From positions 310,001 through 374,000 of the forward strand of contig CAVWJJ010000003.1 of the NCBI GenBank assembly GCA_963755395.1: a DNA stretch of 64,000 nt. The letters are read 5' to 3'. The stretch is from DAHVFK01 sp963755395. GTDB taxonomy: Bacteria > Pseudomonadota > Gammaproteobacteria > Burkholderiales > SG8-39. Under the pieces are notes generated by a model. The model was given only the letters and a program-made list of their open reading frames with translations, made no database searches and was not told the origin of the DNA. This document shows, one piece after another, positions 1 to 9,363 of this stretch (the first letter of the stretch is position 1; each line of letters begins with the position of its first letter). The translations under genes were made by a program, and so were the position numbers.

Positions 1-38
1 AATGCTCCGGCAACGAGGCCGAAAAAATATAGCTTCAT
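1..38 (-). CDS. start of a secreted or membrane protein, possibly pilus assembly gene (partial)
   Basis: The reading frame begins with an ATG whose last bases overlap the rlmN stop codon as ATGA (35-38) and runs off the left edge. Only about 12 residues are visible, MKLYFFGLVAGA, which look like the start of a signal peptide. In many betaproteobacteria rlmN is followed by the type IV pilus biogenesis TPR lipoprotein gene pilW/pilF, so that identity is an inference from gene order and not from sequence. Confidence 0.45.
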   Translation of the reverse strand, partial: MKLYFFGLVAGA

Positions 39-1129
39 GCACGTAGCTCCGTGATCCTGCGAACCTTGCGGCCACTACGACGCGTGCGGTCCGCCACGTC
101 GCCGGCGAGCTGCCCGCATGCCGCGTCGATGCCTTCGCCGCGCGTCTTGCGGACAGTCACTGTCAACCCGTCGCGTCGCAGTATTTCTGCGAAAGCCCGA
201 ATCCTTTCGGGATCCGAGCGGCGAAAGCCGGAATTCGGAAAGGGGTTGAACGGGATAAGATTGAATTTGCAGCTCACGCGCCGAGCGATGGAGGTTAACT
301 CCCTGGCGTCGCCGTCCGAATCGTTGACGCCCTCCAGCATGACGTACTCGAAGGTGATGAAGTCACGTGGCGCCCGATCGAGGTAGCGGTTGCAGGCCTT
401 AATCAGCTCGCGCAACGGGTACTTCCGATTCAACGGCACGAGACGGTCGCGCAAAGCATCGTTCGGCGCATGCAACGAGACGGCAAGCGCGACGGGACAT
501 TCGTCGCGCAGCCGGTCCATTCCGGGAACCACTCCGGAAGTCGAGACCGTGACGCGTCGCCGCGACAATCCGTAAGCATTGTCGTCGAGCATAAGGCGCA
601 GTGCCGGAATGACCGCATCGAGATTGAGCAGAGGCTCGCCCATGCCCATCAGCACGACGTTCGTGATGACACGCTGGCCCTTCGGGTCGCGACCCAGCAG
701 CCGATTGGCGAGCCACAACTGGGCGATGATCTCGCCAGTGGTTAGATTGCGGTTGAATCCCTGCTTGCCCGTGGAGCAGAAGGCGCAATCGAGCACGCAG
801 CCGGCCTGGCTGGACACGCACAGGGTGCCGCGATCGTCTTCAGGGATGAATACGGACTCGATCGAGTTCGCTTCGTCGACCCTGAGCAGCCACTTGTGCG
901 TACCGTCGGCCGCCACTTCGTCGGAGACGACCCCAGGCGCCTCAACTCGCGCGGCAAGAGAAAGCTTGGCGCGCAGGTCCTTGGCGAGATCACTCATGCG
1001 GGCGAAGTCCGACTCGCCGCACTGATGAATCCAGCGCAGCACCTGCCGCGCGCGAAACGCTTTTTCGCCCAACCGGGCAAAAAAACGCTCCATGCCTCGT
1101 GCGTCGAATTCCAGCAGGTTGTCGCTCAT
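35..1129 (-). CDS. rlmN: 23S rRNA/tRNA adenine-C2 methyltransferase RlmN
   Basis: Radical-SAM enzyme that methylates C2 of A2503 in 23S rRNA and A37 of some tRNAs. The 364-residue protein has the cluster-binding CxxxCxxC at C111, C115 and C118 (CVLDCAFC), the GEPLLN SAM-contact region, and the C-terminal ACGQLAGD motif whose cysteine takes part in catalysis. Length fits the family. The start is placed at MSDNLLEF, because upstream in-frame codons would run into the end of ndk; this leaves a 4-base gap after the ndk stop, so the two are probably co-transcribed. A following gene starts inside its stop codon. Confidence 0.95.
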   Translation of the reverse strand: MSDNLLEFDARGMERFFARLGEKAFRARQVLRWIHQCGESDFARMSDLAKDLRAKLSLAARVEAPGVVSDEVAADGTHKWLLRVDEANSIESVFIPEDDRGTLCVSSQAGCVLDCAFCSTGKQGFNRNLTTGEIIAQLWLANRLLGRDPKGQRVITNVVLMGMGEPLLNLDAVIPALRLMLDDNAYGLSRRRVTVSTSGVVPGMDRLRDECPVALAVSLHAPNDALRDRLVPLNRKYPLRELIKACNRYLDRAPRDFITFEYVMLEGVNDSDGDARELTSIARRVSCKFNLIPFNPFPNSGFRRSDPERIRAFAEILRRDGLTVTVRKTRGEGIDAACGQLAGDVADRTRRSGRKVRRITELRA

Positions 1130-1133
1130 CACA

Positions 1134-1574
1134 TCACTGTGACCCGCTTGAGCGGGAAAAAGTCTCGCACGCGGGGAAGAAATATCCGATCTCGGTGCGC
1201 GCCGTGTCCGTACCATCCGAGCCGTGCACCGCGTTGGCGTCTATCGAATCTGCAAAATCCGCCCGGATCGTGCCCTTGGCCGCCTTCTTCGGATCGGTGG
1301 CGCCCATCAGTTCACGATTCTTGGCAATCGCACCCTCGCCTTCCAGGACCTGGACCAACACCGGACCCGAAATCATGAATTCGACCAGGTCGCGGAAGAA
1401 GGGCCGCTCGCGGTGCACCGCGTAGAAGCCCTCGGCCTGCGTGCGCGACAGTTGCATCATGCGAGCGGCGACGATCTTGAGTCCCGCCGCCTCGAAACGC
1501 CCGCAGATCTGGCCGATAACGTTCTTCTTCACCGCGTCCGGCTTGATGATCGACAGCGTACGCTCGACCGCCAT
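1134..1574 (-). CDS. ndk: nucleoside diphosphate kinase
   Basis: Transfers the gamma-phosphate of ATP to nucleoside diphosphates through a phosphohistidine; a cytosolic housekeeping enzyme. The 146-residue protein starts MAVERTLSIIKPDAV and carries the active-site histidine at H117 in NAVHGSD. It ends a few residues longer than the common 141-residue form (tail ETFSRSSGSQ). The start at 1574 gives the family N-terminus; an upstream in-frame codon would add 16 unrelated residues. A GAGGGAGAA purine tract just upstream can serve as ribosome binding site. First gene of the ndk-rlmN unit. Confidence 0.96.
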   Translation of the reverse strand: MAVERTLSIIKPDAVKKNVIGQICGRFEAAGLKIVAARMMQLSRTQAEGFYAVHRERPFFRDLVEFMISGPVLVQVLEGEGAIAKNRELMGATDPKKAAKGTIRADFADSIDANAVHGSDGTDTARTEIGYFFPACETFSRSSGSQ

Positions 1575-1646
1575 TCCTCGTTCTCCCTCGCAAGCTTGAA
1601 AAGCAAAAGCAAATTCTATCACGTCGCGGTTCCGAACCGCGTAAAT

Positions 1647-3002
1647 TCAATGAGTTGCGTCACCGCAGGAACGCCAGAGGGGCATCAGTCCTACATCTCC
1701 GGCGGGGGTGCGATAGCGTGCGTCGACGCCGATCCCGGGTGCCCAGACCAGATCCTCGCCGAAGAACAGCAGCGGCAGGCGGTCACGCTGCCACGGAGGC
1801 AGGCCGGCCTCCTGAAAAAGATTCTTGAGTGTACGGCGGGGCCGCCGTGCATCGGGTTGCAGCCGCTCGCCCCCTCGACGCAAGCGCAGCTGGACCGGTC
1901 GACCACGAAGCTTCCCGAGCGCGATGCCGGCCCCGCGCACGCGCTCGAAGCGCATTTCGCCGCCCAGAGCAGGCAGCGCGATGCGGCGCTGGCCGGTCCA
2001 GCGCACCGAGCCGAACTCGGCGGGCGCGCCCGCGAGGCGCTCCAGGCGCAACTCGCCGCGATAGACGCGCAGCATGGCGCCGTCGTGCGCAAACTCCACG
2101 CGCGCGCCGGCCGCCGCACCCGTCAGCTGACGCAGCATTTCAGCCAGCCGCCGTGTCGCCGGAGGTCGCAGGCCGTGCGCGGCGAGATACTCGCGCAGTA
2201 GCACTCTGGCCGCCGGGTCGGGCGCGCTGCGCAGTTCCGCGATGCGCAGCCGGCTCGCCGGGCGTGCGCCCGCGAATTCGCGCAGCAACGCATCGGCATC
2301 CGAGAAATGGTGCGCCGCACGCCCCAGCGCCTGGCGCCAACGCGGGTAGCGCTCCTCCAGCAGCGGCGCGACCCGCAGGCGCAGAAAATTGCGCGCATGC
2401 GCCGTGTCTCGGTTGGACTCGTCGTCGACCCACTCTAGGCCGTGGGACTGCGCGTAGCGCGTCAGTTCGGCGCGCGGCACGTCGAGCAATGGCCGCAGCA
2501 GCGGCTTGCCGCCGAGCCTGCCGAGCGCCGGCATTCCGCTCGCGCCCCTGACGCCGGCACCCCGCAAGAGACTCAACAGGACCGTCTCGGCCTGATCATC
2601 GAGATGGTGCGCCAGTGCCACAGCATCGGCCCGCACCCCTGCCAGCGCAGCGCGACGCGCGTCCCTTGCGGCAGCTTCCAGTCCCTTGCCGTACGACGAG
2701 CCGATGTCCACCCGCAGGACGCTGAGCGGAATGCGCCAGTCCCGGCAAAGCCTGCGACAGAAGCGCGCCCAGGCATCCGCATTGGGACTGATGCCGTGAT
2801 GAACATGCACTGCGCGCAACGTGTATCCGTGCGCGGGCCCGAGCGCACGCAGCACGTGCAACAGCACAGTTGAGTCGACACCTCCGGAAAAACCCACCGC
2901 AATCGTCTTGCCGCGCAGGACAAGCGTGCCCAGCAGGCGCTGCGCCGCCGCGAGCGGCGCGGCGGTGCGCTCAGCGTTCGACGACTTCCTTGTACTTGCC
3001 AT
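1647..3002 (-). CDS. tilS: tRNA(Ile)-lysidine synthetase
   Basis: Converts C34 of the minor tRNA-Ile(CAU) to lysidine with ATP and lysine, switching its codon and amino acid identity. The N-terminal PP-loop ATPase motif SGGVDST lies at residues 39-45 and AHHLDDQAETVLLSLLRG follows as the typical active-site helix. The C-terminal half carries the TilS substrate-binding and C-terminal regions (GERLQPDARRPRRTLKNLFQ is typical). The chosen start MASTRKSS overlaps the end of accA by 32 bases, so the two are likely translationally linked; a later start is possible since the first 25 residues are not conserved. Confidence 0.93.
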   Translation of the reverse strand: MASTRKSSNAERTAAPLAAAQRLLGTLVLRGKTIAVGFSGGVDSTVLLHVLRALGPAHGYTLRAVHVHHGISPNADAWARFCRRLCRDWRIPLSVLRVDIGSSYGKGLEAAARDARRAALAGVRADAVALAHHLDDQAETVLLSLLRGAGVRGASGMPALGRLGGKPLLRPLLDVPRAELTRYAQSHGLEWVDDESNRDTAHARNFLRLRVAPLLEERYPRWRQALGRAAHHFSDADALLREFAGARPASRLRIAELRSAPDPAARVLLREYLAAHGLRPPATRRLAEMLRQLTGAAAGARVEFAHDGAMLRVYRGELRLERLAGAPAEFGSVRWTGQRRIALPALGGEMRFERVRGAGIALGKLRGRPVQLRLRRGGERLQPDARRPRRTLKNLFQEAGLPPWQRDRLPLLFFGEDLVWAPGIGVDARYRTPAGDVGLMPLWRSCGDATH

Positions 3003-3939
3003 GGCCCATGAGACGCTCGAGGCGTTCCTCGACGAGCTCTTTCGGCTTTTTCCCCTGGACCTGCTTGAGCGCCTCGGCAAGCGCCTTCTTGAGAGCCTGC
3101 GCGGTCGCCTGCGGGTCGCGGTGTGCGCCGCCGAGGGGCTCGGCTACGATCTTGTCGATCAGTCCGAGGGTCTTCAGCCGGCTTGCCGTAATGCCGAGCG
3201 CATCGGCTGCCTCCGGCGCCCGCTCCGCGCTGCGCCAAAGAATCGACGCGCATCCCTCTGGCGAGATCACGGAGTAGGTCGCGTACTGCAGCATCAGGAC
3301 GACGTCGCCGACTGCGATGGCCAGGGCGCCCCCGGAGCCGCCCTCGCCGATCACCGTGACAATGATCGACGTCTTCAGCCCCGCCATGACATAGAGGTTG
3401 CGGCCGATAGCTTCGGACTGGCCCCGCTCTTCGGCGTCGATGCCCGGATACGCTCCCGGTGTGTCGACGAAGGTGAACACCGGCAGACGGAATTTTTCGG
3501 CCAGTTGCATCAGGCGCAGCGCTTTGCGATAGCCCTCGGGCTTCGGCATGCCGAAATTGCGCACGATCTTCTCCTTCGTGTCGCGCCCCTTCTGGTGCCC
3601 GATCACAACGCACGCCTCGCCATTGAAGCGCGCCAGACCGCCGACGATCGACGCATCGTCCGCGAAAGCTCGATCGCCGTGCAACTCCTCGAAATGGGTG
3701 AACAGCATGCCGACGTAATCGAGCGTATAAGGCCGCTGCGGGTGACGCGCCACCTGCGCCACCTGCCACGGATTGAGCTTGGCGTAGATTTCCTTGGTGA
3801 GCGACTGGCTCTTCTTCGTCAGCCGCGCGATTTCCTCGGAAATGTCGACCGCGGAGTCATCCTGGACGAAGCGCAACTCTTCGATGCGCTGCTCGAGCTC
3901 AGCGATCGGCTGCTCGAAATCGAGGAAGGTGGTCTTCAT
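2971..3939 (-). CDS. accA: acetyl-CoA carboxylase carboxyltransferase subunit alpha
   Basis: Alpha subunit of the carboxyltransferase that, with AccD, moves carboxyl from biotin to acetyl-CoA, making malonyl-CoA for fatty acid synthesis. The 322-residue protein is full length and starts MKTTFLDFEQPIAELE. The crotonase-fold core with GEGGSGGALAIAVGD and the ISPEGCASILWR segment is intact. It is immediately upstream of tilS with an overlap. The accA-tilS pair next to a DNA glycosylase gene is common in betaproteobacteria. Confidence 0.97.
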   Translation of the reverse strand: MKTTFLDFEQPIAELEQRIEELRFVQDDSAVDISEEIARLTKKSQSLTKEIYAKLNPWQVAQVARHPQRPYTLDYVGMLFTHFEELHGDRAFADDASIVGGLARFNGEACVVIGHQKGRDTKEKIVRNFGMPKPEGYRKALRLMQLAEKFRLPVFTFVDTPGAYPGIDAEERGQSEAIGRNLYVMAGLKTSIIVTVIGEGGSGGALAIAVGDVVLMLQYATYSVISPEGCASILWRSAERAPEAADALGITASRLKTLGLIDKIVAEPLGGAHRDPQATAQALKKALAEALKQVQGKKPKELVEERLERLMGHGKYKEVVER

Positions 3940-3970
3940 CGGTGCGGCATTCTACGCCCATGCATACTGA

Positions 3971-4588
3971 CTAGTACTCCACCGGAACGGGGTCAAGTGA
4001 GCGCCAGAGATACCAGGTTGCGACCGATCGCCACGGCGCCCAGGCCTTCGCGATACGACGGATGCCTGTTTCGCTCACCTTGCGCCCGTCGCGGTAGCCG
4101 ATACTCACCCCCCGCTGCAAGCCGATATCGTCGACCGGCAGCACGTCCGGCCGCAGTAGGTTGAAGATCAGCAGCATCTCGGCGGTCCAGCGACCGATGC
4201 CCCTTATCTCCACCAGTTCGGCGATGACAGCCTCGTCGTCCATCGTCTGCCATTGCGTAGGCACGATGCGCCCGTAGACGAAATGCGCTGCCAGGTCCGC
4301 CAGGTACTCGACTTTGCGCCGGGACAGACCGCAGGCAAGGAGTCTTTCCATTCTCGCCTCGAGCGCATGTTCCGGTGTCACCGCGGGGAGCGCATCGAGC
4401 AATCTGCTCCAGACGGCTTGCGCCGACTTGACCGAAATCTGCTGTCCGACGATCGAGCGCGCGAGTGTATGGAACGGGTCACCCCGCGGCACAAGGTGAA
4501 TCCGCGGGTAGCGCCGAATGATTGCGCCCAGCACCGGGTCGCTGCGCGACAGCTCGCGCTTGGCCTTATCCCAGTAGGCGGGTTTCAC
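3971..4588 (-). CDS. DNA-3-methyladenine glycosylase II, AlkA/HhH-GPD family
   Basis: Base-excision repair glycosylase that removes alkylated purines. A 205-residue protein from a GTG start, with the helix-hairpin-helix IRGIGRWTAEM (residues about 128-138) followed by the catalytic aspartate in LPVDDIGLQRG (D154). The N-terminal beta domain of E. coli AlkA is absent, as in the short bacterial forms. The start GTG overlaps the stop of the upstream gene as GTGA (4585-4588), which supports this start over longer in-frame extensions that only translate the neighbouring gene out of frame. Likely co-translated with the DUF6352-like gene. Confidence 0.88.
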   Translation of the reverse strand: MKPAYWDKAKRELSRSDPVLGAIIRRYPRIHLVPRGDPFHTLARSIVGQQISVKSAQAVWSRLLDALPAVTPEHALEARMERLLACGLSRRKVEYLADLAAHFVYGRIVPTQWQTMDDEAVIAELVEIRGIGRWTAEMLLIFNLLRPDVLPVDDIGLQRGVSIGYRDGRKVSETGIRRIAKAWAPWRSVATWYLWRSLDPVPVEY

Positions 4589-5592
4589 GATCGGGCCAGC
4601 GGAAGGTTGACCAGCAGGTTCTGCGGCTTCATGCGCACAACATCGTTTTCGTCGCAGGACAAGGCGAGATACACGGGCTGGCCCGCAAACTCCGGCCGGA
4701 GGTCGCCCGGGCCCTCGAAGTCCATACGCATGAGCGCGAGGATTCGGCGCATTCTTCCTTGCTCGACTTCGCCGCCGTTCCACAATTCGTTCAGGATCGC
4801 GGTCGATTCGGCGTCGAGTCCTATGTGCCAGGCCCACTTGCGCTCTTCGATGCTCCTGAGCGGCCTCACCACTGCGCGCGCGGCGAAGAAGTGCGCCACC
4901 CACGCCTCGATCACGCGGCACAGCGCATCCAAGCCCGCCTGACCGAAGTCGAGGTTTAGCACGGTATCGAAGCGCGACTCGCGCTCCCAGTAGATTGCGC
5001 TGTTGTGCCGGTCGAGAACGTCCAGATCGACTTTGCCGAGCGCACCCTGGGCCTCAACGATGAGGCGACCGATTCCGCCGTAGCGTGTCCCGGCCGCATG
5101 CATCTCGATCATCTCCAGGTCCGCGACCAGCACGTGCCCGTCGCGCAGCGTCGCCTTCTGGTCGCGAAACAGCAGCTCCGCCGCGCGCAGCTGCAGCGGG
5201 TCATTGCAAGCATCCAGCATATTGCGCAGGATCACGTGTGCAAGCTGTTCAATGAACAGCGGCGGCACGTCGACGTCGCCTTTGAACAGATTCATGTAGC
5301 AGCCTTCGACCGTCCCGGCCTCGAGCAGACGCCGGCGGAAGCGCAGCAGGATGCGATAGTTGTCGCGCGCGTCCTGGTCCGCAATGGCGTCGATCTCCCG
5401 CTGCGCGACCGAGCGTCGCGGATCGTTCATCAGGTCAGCGTGGAGCCGCAGCTCCGCGTCGCAAGAGTCCGCGACCGGATGGATCTCAGGTCGCAGGTAA
5501 TAAGCACGCAGGAAGTCGTCGGTCACCTGCAGGCGCCCCCCGACATCACGTTGCAGAAGGCGATACCCGCTGCTGCGCCAGAATTCGGGCAC
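4585..5592 (-). CDS. conserved hypothetical protein, DUF6352-like
   Basis: A 335-residue soluble protein that begins with GTG as VPEFWRSSGYRLL, the characteristic opening of the DUF6352 family seen in betaproteobacteria. No catalytic motif that I can name is visible, and no signal peptide or membrane segment. It sits between an HNH nuclease and a DNA glycosylase and overlaps the latter by four bases, so a role connected with DNA metabolism is possible but only by context. The start was chosen because it matches the family N-terminus and avoids overlap with the upstream HNH gene. Confidence 0.8.
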   Translation of the reverse strand: MPEFWRSSGYRLLQRDVGGRLQVTDDFLRAYYLRPEIHPVADSCDAELRLHADLMNDPRRSVAQREIDAIADQDARDNYRILLRFRRRLLEAGTVEGCYMNLFKGDVDVPPLFIEQLAHVILRNMLDACNDPLQLRAAELLFRDQKATLRDGHVLVADLEMIEMHAAGTRYGGIGRLIVEAQGALGKVDLDVLDRHNSAIYWERESRFDTVLNLDFGQAGLDALCRVIEAWVAHFFAARAVVRPLRSIEERKWAWHIGLDAESTAILNELWNGGEVEQGRMRRILALMRMDFEGPGDLRPEFAGQPVYLALSCDENDVVRMKPQNLLVNLPLARS

Positions 5593-5615
5593 GGCGGATG
5601 CGGTGGCCGCGCCAA

Positions 5616-6194
5616 CTAGGCGGGCGCGAGTCCCAGACGCGAATGCACCGAAACGTGCTGCCGCAGGAACTCCATCTGATCGATGAAGATTCGGCGGTTG
5701 GTCAGTATCAGATACTCGGCCTTGTTCGGAACGTACGGCGCGTACAGCAGTTCCATGCCAGCTTCCTGAGGCAGACGGTTGCGCTTGTGCCCATTGCACT
5801 GCCGGCACGCCGTAACCACGTTCATCCAGGTGTCGCGCCCGCCACGCGATAGGGGCGTAATGTGATCGCGCGTCAACTTGAAGAAGTTGTACTCGCCGCC
5901 GCAGTACGCGCATACGTGCCGATCGCGGCGAAAGAGCTCACGGTTGTTCAGCGGCGGAACCTGGTTGAACCCGCGCGCCGCCAGCGCGCGACCACGAATC
6001 GCGATAATCGAGTGCGCCGTGATGCTCGAGCGCTCTCCGGTCAGGCGGCTGATGCCGCCGTAAAACGTGAAGGTGCGCTCCCCCATTGTCCACGCCACCA
6101 GGTTCTTCGCGTAATAGAAGCATGCCTGCTGCCAGCTGATCCAGCGATGGGGCACGCCGTGGCTGTCGAGCGAGAGGATGAGCGGATTGTCCAT
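5616..6194 (-). CDS. HNH endonuclease family protein
   Basis: A 192-residue protein with a zinc-bracketed HNH domain: C95-x2-C98, then DHITPLSRGGRDTWMN (H111 and the later Asn), then C130-x2-C133 and HKRNR. This arrangement belongs to the stand-alone HNH proteins common in proteobacterial chromosomes; their substrate is usually unknown. The N-terminal 80 residues (MDNPLILSLDSHGVPHRWIS) match the same family. Start at the ATG at 6194. It precedes the DUF6352-like and glycosylase genes with short gaps, so all three may form one unit. No restriction or methylase partner is nearby. Confidence 0.88.
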   Translation of the reverse strand: MDNPLILSLDSHGVPHRWISWQQACFYYAKNLVAWTMGERTFTFYGGISRLTGERSSITAHSIIAIRGRALAARGFNQVPPLNNRELFRRDRHVCAYCGGEYNFFKLTRDHITPLSRGGRDTWMNVVTACRQCNGHKRNRLPQEAGMELLYAPYVPNKAEYLILTNRRIFIDQMEFLRQHVSVHSRLGLAPA

Positions 6195-6327
6195 GGCACG
6201 AAGCTTGTCGGTGCAAGAATTCTGCCAAGCCTTTTTGTGCTTTGCAATGCCGAGAGATTTCGCGCTCTTAGGCGCATTTGCTCCAGTGCTGCGACAGCTT
6301 CGCTGCGCCGCAACCGGCGCGGCGGCG

Positions 6328-6618
6328 TCAACGCCCGCCAACCGCGTCTTTGAAACCCTGTCCGGCGGCGAAGGCCGGGATGGTCTTGGATGGAATCTTG
6401 ATTTCCTTGCCGTTGGACGGGCTACGACCGGCGCGCGCCTTGCGTTTGCGCGGCAGGAAGGTGCCGAAGCCGACTACCGTGACTCGATTGCCTTTCGCGA
6501 CGCTCGACACGATCGCCTCGAATACGGCGTTGACAGCGTCTCCCGCGGCGGTCCTGCTCAGATTGCCGGCCTTGGCCGCCGCCTGCACGAGGTCGGACTT
6601 GGTGACCACAGATGGCAT
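6328..6618 (-). CDS. HU-family DNA-binding protein
   Basis: A 96-residue nucleoid protein with the HU/IHF fold: N-terminal helices (TKSDLVQAAAKAGNLSRTAAGDAVNAV), the GFGTF turn, and the arm region around RAGRSPSNGKEIKIPSKTIPAFAAGQGFKDAV. It bends and compacts DNA. The proline-containing arm PSNGKEIKIP is HU-like. An AGGAGA purine tract lies just upstream of the start. The gene stands alone with a 190-base gap to the divergent ligase gene. Confidence 0.93.
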   Translation of the reverse strand: MPSVVTKSDLVQAAAKAGNLSRTAAGDAVNAVFEAIVSSVAKGNRVTVVGFGTFLPRKRKARAGRSPSNGKEIKIPSKTIPAFAAGQGFKDAVGGR

Positions 6619-6812
6619 ACGTTCTCCTTACCTGCCCGTTGTCATCCCGGGCATCTCCCAGGCCGCTGTCGCGCTGCACGGGACGCTAGCGAGCGTGCAT
6701 CGTAGCGAATTCATTCGCCGAATACAACGCGTAAGCGTGACTTTGCACACGGCGATCCGCAAACATTTATGATTCCCTTGAACGGTCCACGCGATGCGCC
6801 GCGACATCGTAG

Positions 6813-8402
6813 ATGAACGCCTCTCAGCACACACTGCGGCACTTTCTGGCGGAGCGTGCTTCGCTCCCCGGGCCGGCGCTCGTCGACCGCGGACGTCCGG
6901 TCGCCTTTCACGAACTGACGGAAGAAAGCCGCCGCGTTGCGCATGGGTTGGCGCGCCTCGGCGTGGGGCCCGGCGACCGGGTGGCGCTATGGTTGCCGAA
7001 CGTCCCGGCGTGGCTTGCGTCATTTTGCGCCTGCGCGCTGCTCGGCGCCATCGCGGTGTCGGTCAACACGCGCTTTCGCAGTCAGGAAGTGGCAGATATC
7101 GTGGCACGCTCGGGCGCGCGCGTGCTAGTAATGTGGCCGGGCTTCAAGGGCATCGATTTCGCGTCGATTCTCGCGCAGTGCGATCCGGTCGCTTTGGAGC
7201 GGCTCGAGTCGGTCGTCGTCTATTCGGAGGACGGCGCGCCCGCCCCGCAGGCGGTCCTCGGCAGACCCGCGGTTGGCTACGAGGCCCTGGCGTCCGGCGC
7301 CGCTTCGTTTGCGAGCGCGGCGGCGTCGAGCGCCGGCTGCGTCATATTCACCACCTCGGGCACGACCAGCGTCCCGAAATTCGTCCTGCACGACCAACGC
7401 AGCGTGATCGCGCACGCCGTCAACGTTGCGCGCGCACTCGGTCTCGATTCGAGCTCGACCATGCTGCTCGCGCCGCCCCTTTGCGGCGTGTACGGCTTTT
7501 GCAGTGCGTTGGCGGCGCTCGCAGCGGGGGTACCGCTCGTCACGCGGCCGGCATGGGACGCCGCGCAGGCCGCACGAGACATCGTGACCCACCGGGTAAC
7601 CCACGCCAACGGCACCGACGAAGCAATTGCCCAGCTGCTGGAACAGAGCGCGGCGCAGCGGCCGTTTCCCGGCGTGCACTTCTTCGGTTACGCGGCGTTC
7701 AGCCCCGCGCACGCGGATATTGCCGCGCGGGCGCAGGCGCGCGGCCTGAGGCTGGTCGGTCTCTACGGCATCAGCGAGATCCAGGCCTTGTTCGCACGCC
7801 AGGACGAGAACGCACCGCTTGAGGAGCGCGCGGCGGCGGGAGGCGGGCCGGTGAGCGCAGCCGCCAGAGTGCGCGCGCGCGATCCCGCGAGCGGCAGGAT
7901 TCTCGCCCACGGGGAAGCCGGGGAGCTCGAGTTCTACGCGCCCGAGAGTCGCATGGTCGGCTACTTCGGCGATCCGGATGCGACCGCTCGGGCCCTGAGC
8001 CAGGACGGCTACTACCGCTCCGGCGATCTCGGCTGTACTCACGCCGGCGGGCGCTTCACGTTTCACTCGCGAATGGGGGATGCGCTGCGCTTGGGCGGGT
8101 TCTTGGTCAGCCCGCCGGAAATCGAGGCGGTGGTGCAGGCGTTCCCGGGCGTGTCCGCCTGCCAGGTGGTCGGCGTACCGCGCGCCGACGGCTTGCGGCC
8201 GGTCGCGTTCGTTCTGCTCGAGCACGAAGCGGCCCTGGACGAAGGCGCGCTGCTGGCCTTCGTGCGTTCGCGCCTCGCGCCTTACAAGGTACCGCTGCGC
8301 GCCTACGTGCTCGATCGGTTTCCCGTCACGCCGGGGGCGAACGCCACCAAGATTCAGAAAGGCAAGCTTCGCGAGCTCGCCGAGTCGCTGCTGCGCCGCT
8401 GA
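6813..8402 (+). CDS. AMP-dependent acyl-CoA synthetase/ligase family protein
   Basis: An ANL-superfamily adenylating enzyme of 529 residues. The phosphate-binding loop is TTSGTTSVPK (near residues 178-187), slightly altered from the usual TSGTTGxPK. Later motifs are YGISE, GYYRSGDLG and the C-terminal lysine in NATKIQKGKL. It should activate a carboxylic acid as acyl-AMP and transfer it to CoA or a carrier, but the substrate cannot be read from sequence. It stands alone, divergent from HU and convergent with the iron permease gene, with 8 bases between the last two stops. Confidence 0.85.
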   Translation: MNASQHTLRHFLAERASLPGPALVDRGRPVAFHELTEESRRVAHGLARLGVGPGDRVALWLPNVPAWLASFCACALLGAIAVSVNTRFRSQEVADIVARSGARVLVMWPGFKGIDFASILAQCDPVALERLESVVVYSEDGAPAPQAVLGRPAVGYEALASGAASFASAAASSAGCVIFTTSGTTSVPKFVLHDQRSVIAHAVNVARALGLDSSSTMLLAPPLCGVYGFCSALAALAAGVPLVTRPAWDAAQAARDIVTHRVTHANGTDEAIAQLLEQSAAQRPFPGVHFFGYAAFSPAHADIAARAQARGLRLVGLYGISEIQALFARQDENAPLEERAAAGGGPVSAAARVRARDPASGRILAHGEAGELEFYAPESRMVGYFGDPDATARALSQDGYYRSGDLGCTHAGGRFTFHSRMGDALRLGGFLVSPPEIEAVVQAFPGVSACQVVGVPRADGLRPVAFVLLEHEAALDEGALLAFVRSRLAPYKVPLRAYVLDRFPVTPGANATKIQKGKLRELAESLLRR

Positions 8403-8410
8403 AACCCGTC

Positions 8411-9256
8411 TTACGCGGGCGCGCCTTCTTTCGCGGCCTGAGCGCGCGCAGCGCGAGTCGAGCGGGCGCCGAAAATGCGCATCAGCAGCAGAATCGTCAC
8501 CAGCGTGACGAGGTAGAACAGCAGCTCGACCCCGGTAGGCCGGTCGTTGTAGCCGACCAGGACGTGCAGCATGCGTCCGGCAAGGCTTCCGACGCTAAGA
8601 ATGCCTGACGTATCCCACACCTGATTGACGATGGCAGGCAGCAGCCCGGCCTGAACCATAAATCCGGCTGCGCTCGCCGCGAGTCCGGCTGCGAGCAGCA
8701 GCACAATCACGCCGGTAACGGTAAAGAAGTGCCGCAGCGGAACCCGCAGCAGCCCGAAGTAGAGCAGCACGCCGATCGCCGTGCCGCCGATCAGCCCCAA
8801 TATGCCACCCAGCACGAGTCCTGCGCTGCCGCCGGTCGCCATCAATCCGTACAGGAACAGCACCGTCTCGGCACCTTCCCGCAGCACCGCAAGCGCGGTC
8901 ACGGCGAGCATCGCCGACATTGGCTTCGCACCGACGCTCACGTCGTGCCCGAGATGCCGCATCTCCGCCACGTGCTTGCGCGCGTGCGAGCTCATCCAGA
9001 CGTTGTGCCAGGCAAGCATCGCCACTGCGACCAGCAGCACAGTGGCATTGAACAACTCCTGCCCGCGCCCCTGCACGGCTTCAGAGATCGCGCCCGCGAA
9101 GGCGGCGACGACCAGAGCGCCGACGATTCCAAGCACCACACCACCAGCGATCCAGAGCCCGCGAGCGGCCACGCCGCGGCTTGCGCCCATCACGATCGCA
9201 ACGATGAGAGCGGCTTCGAGCGTTTCACGAAATACGACGACTGCGGACCCGAGCAT
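8411..9256 (-). CDS. FTR1-family iron permease
   Basis: A 281-residue inner-membrane protein with about seven hydrophobic segments and the two glutamate motifs of the FTR1/EfeU family: RETLE at residues 10-14 and REGAE at 126-130. These form the iron path in the yeast Ftr1 and bacterial EfeU proteins. No EfeO or EfeB partner is adjacent. A Fur-like box lies about 108 bases upstream, which fits iron-dependent repression. The hydrophilic loop HARKHVAEMRHLGHD contains several histidines that could bind metal; that is inference. Confidence 0.9.
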   Translation of the reverse strand: MLGSAVVVFRETLEAALIVAIVMGASRGVAARGLWIAGGVVLGIVGALVVAAFAGAISEAVQGRGQELFNATVLLVAVAMLAWHNVWMSSHARKHVAEMRHLGHDVSVGAKPMSAMLAVTALAVLREGAETVLFLYGLMATGGSAGLVLGGILGLIGGTAIGVLLYFGLLRVPLRHFFTVTGVIVLLLAAGLAASAAGFMVQAGLLPAIVNQVWDTSGILSVGSLAGRMLHVLVGYNDRPTGVELLFYLVTLVTILLLMRIFGARSTRAARAQAAKEGAPA

Positions 9257-9363
9257 GACTCCTCACTTGGCGCGCAAGCTGCCCTTTGCGCTCGACTTGT
9301 GGGACTCGCTCACGGATTCGACCCACCAGGCTCGCGCGAAATTTCATGAGATACGTTCTCCGA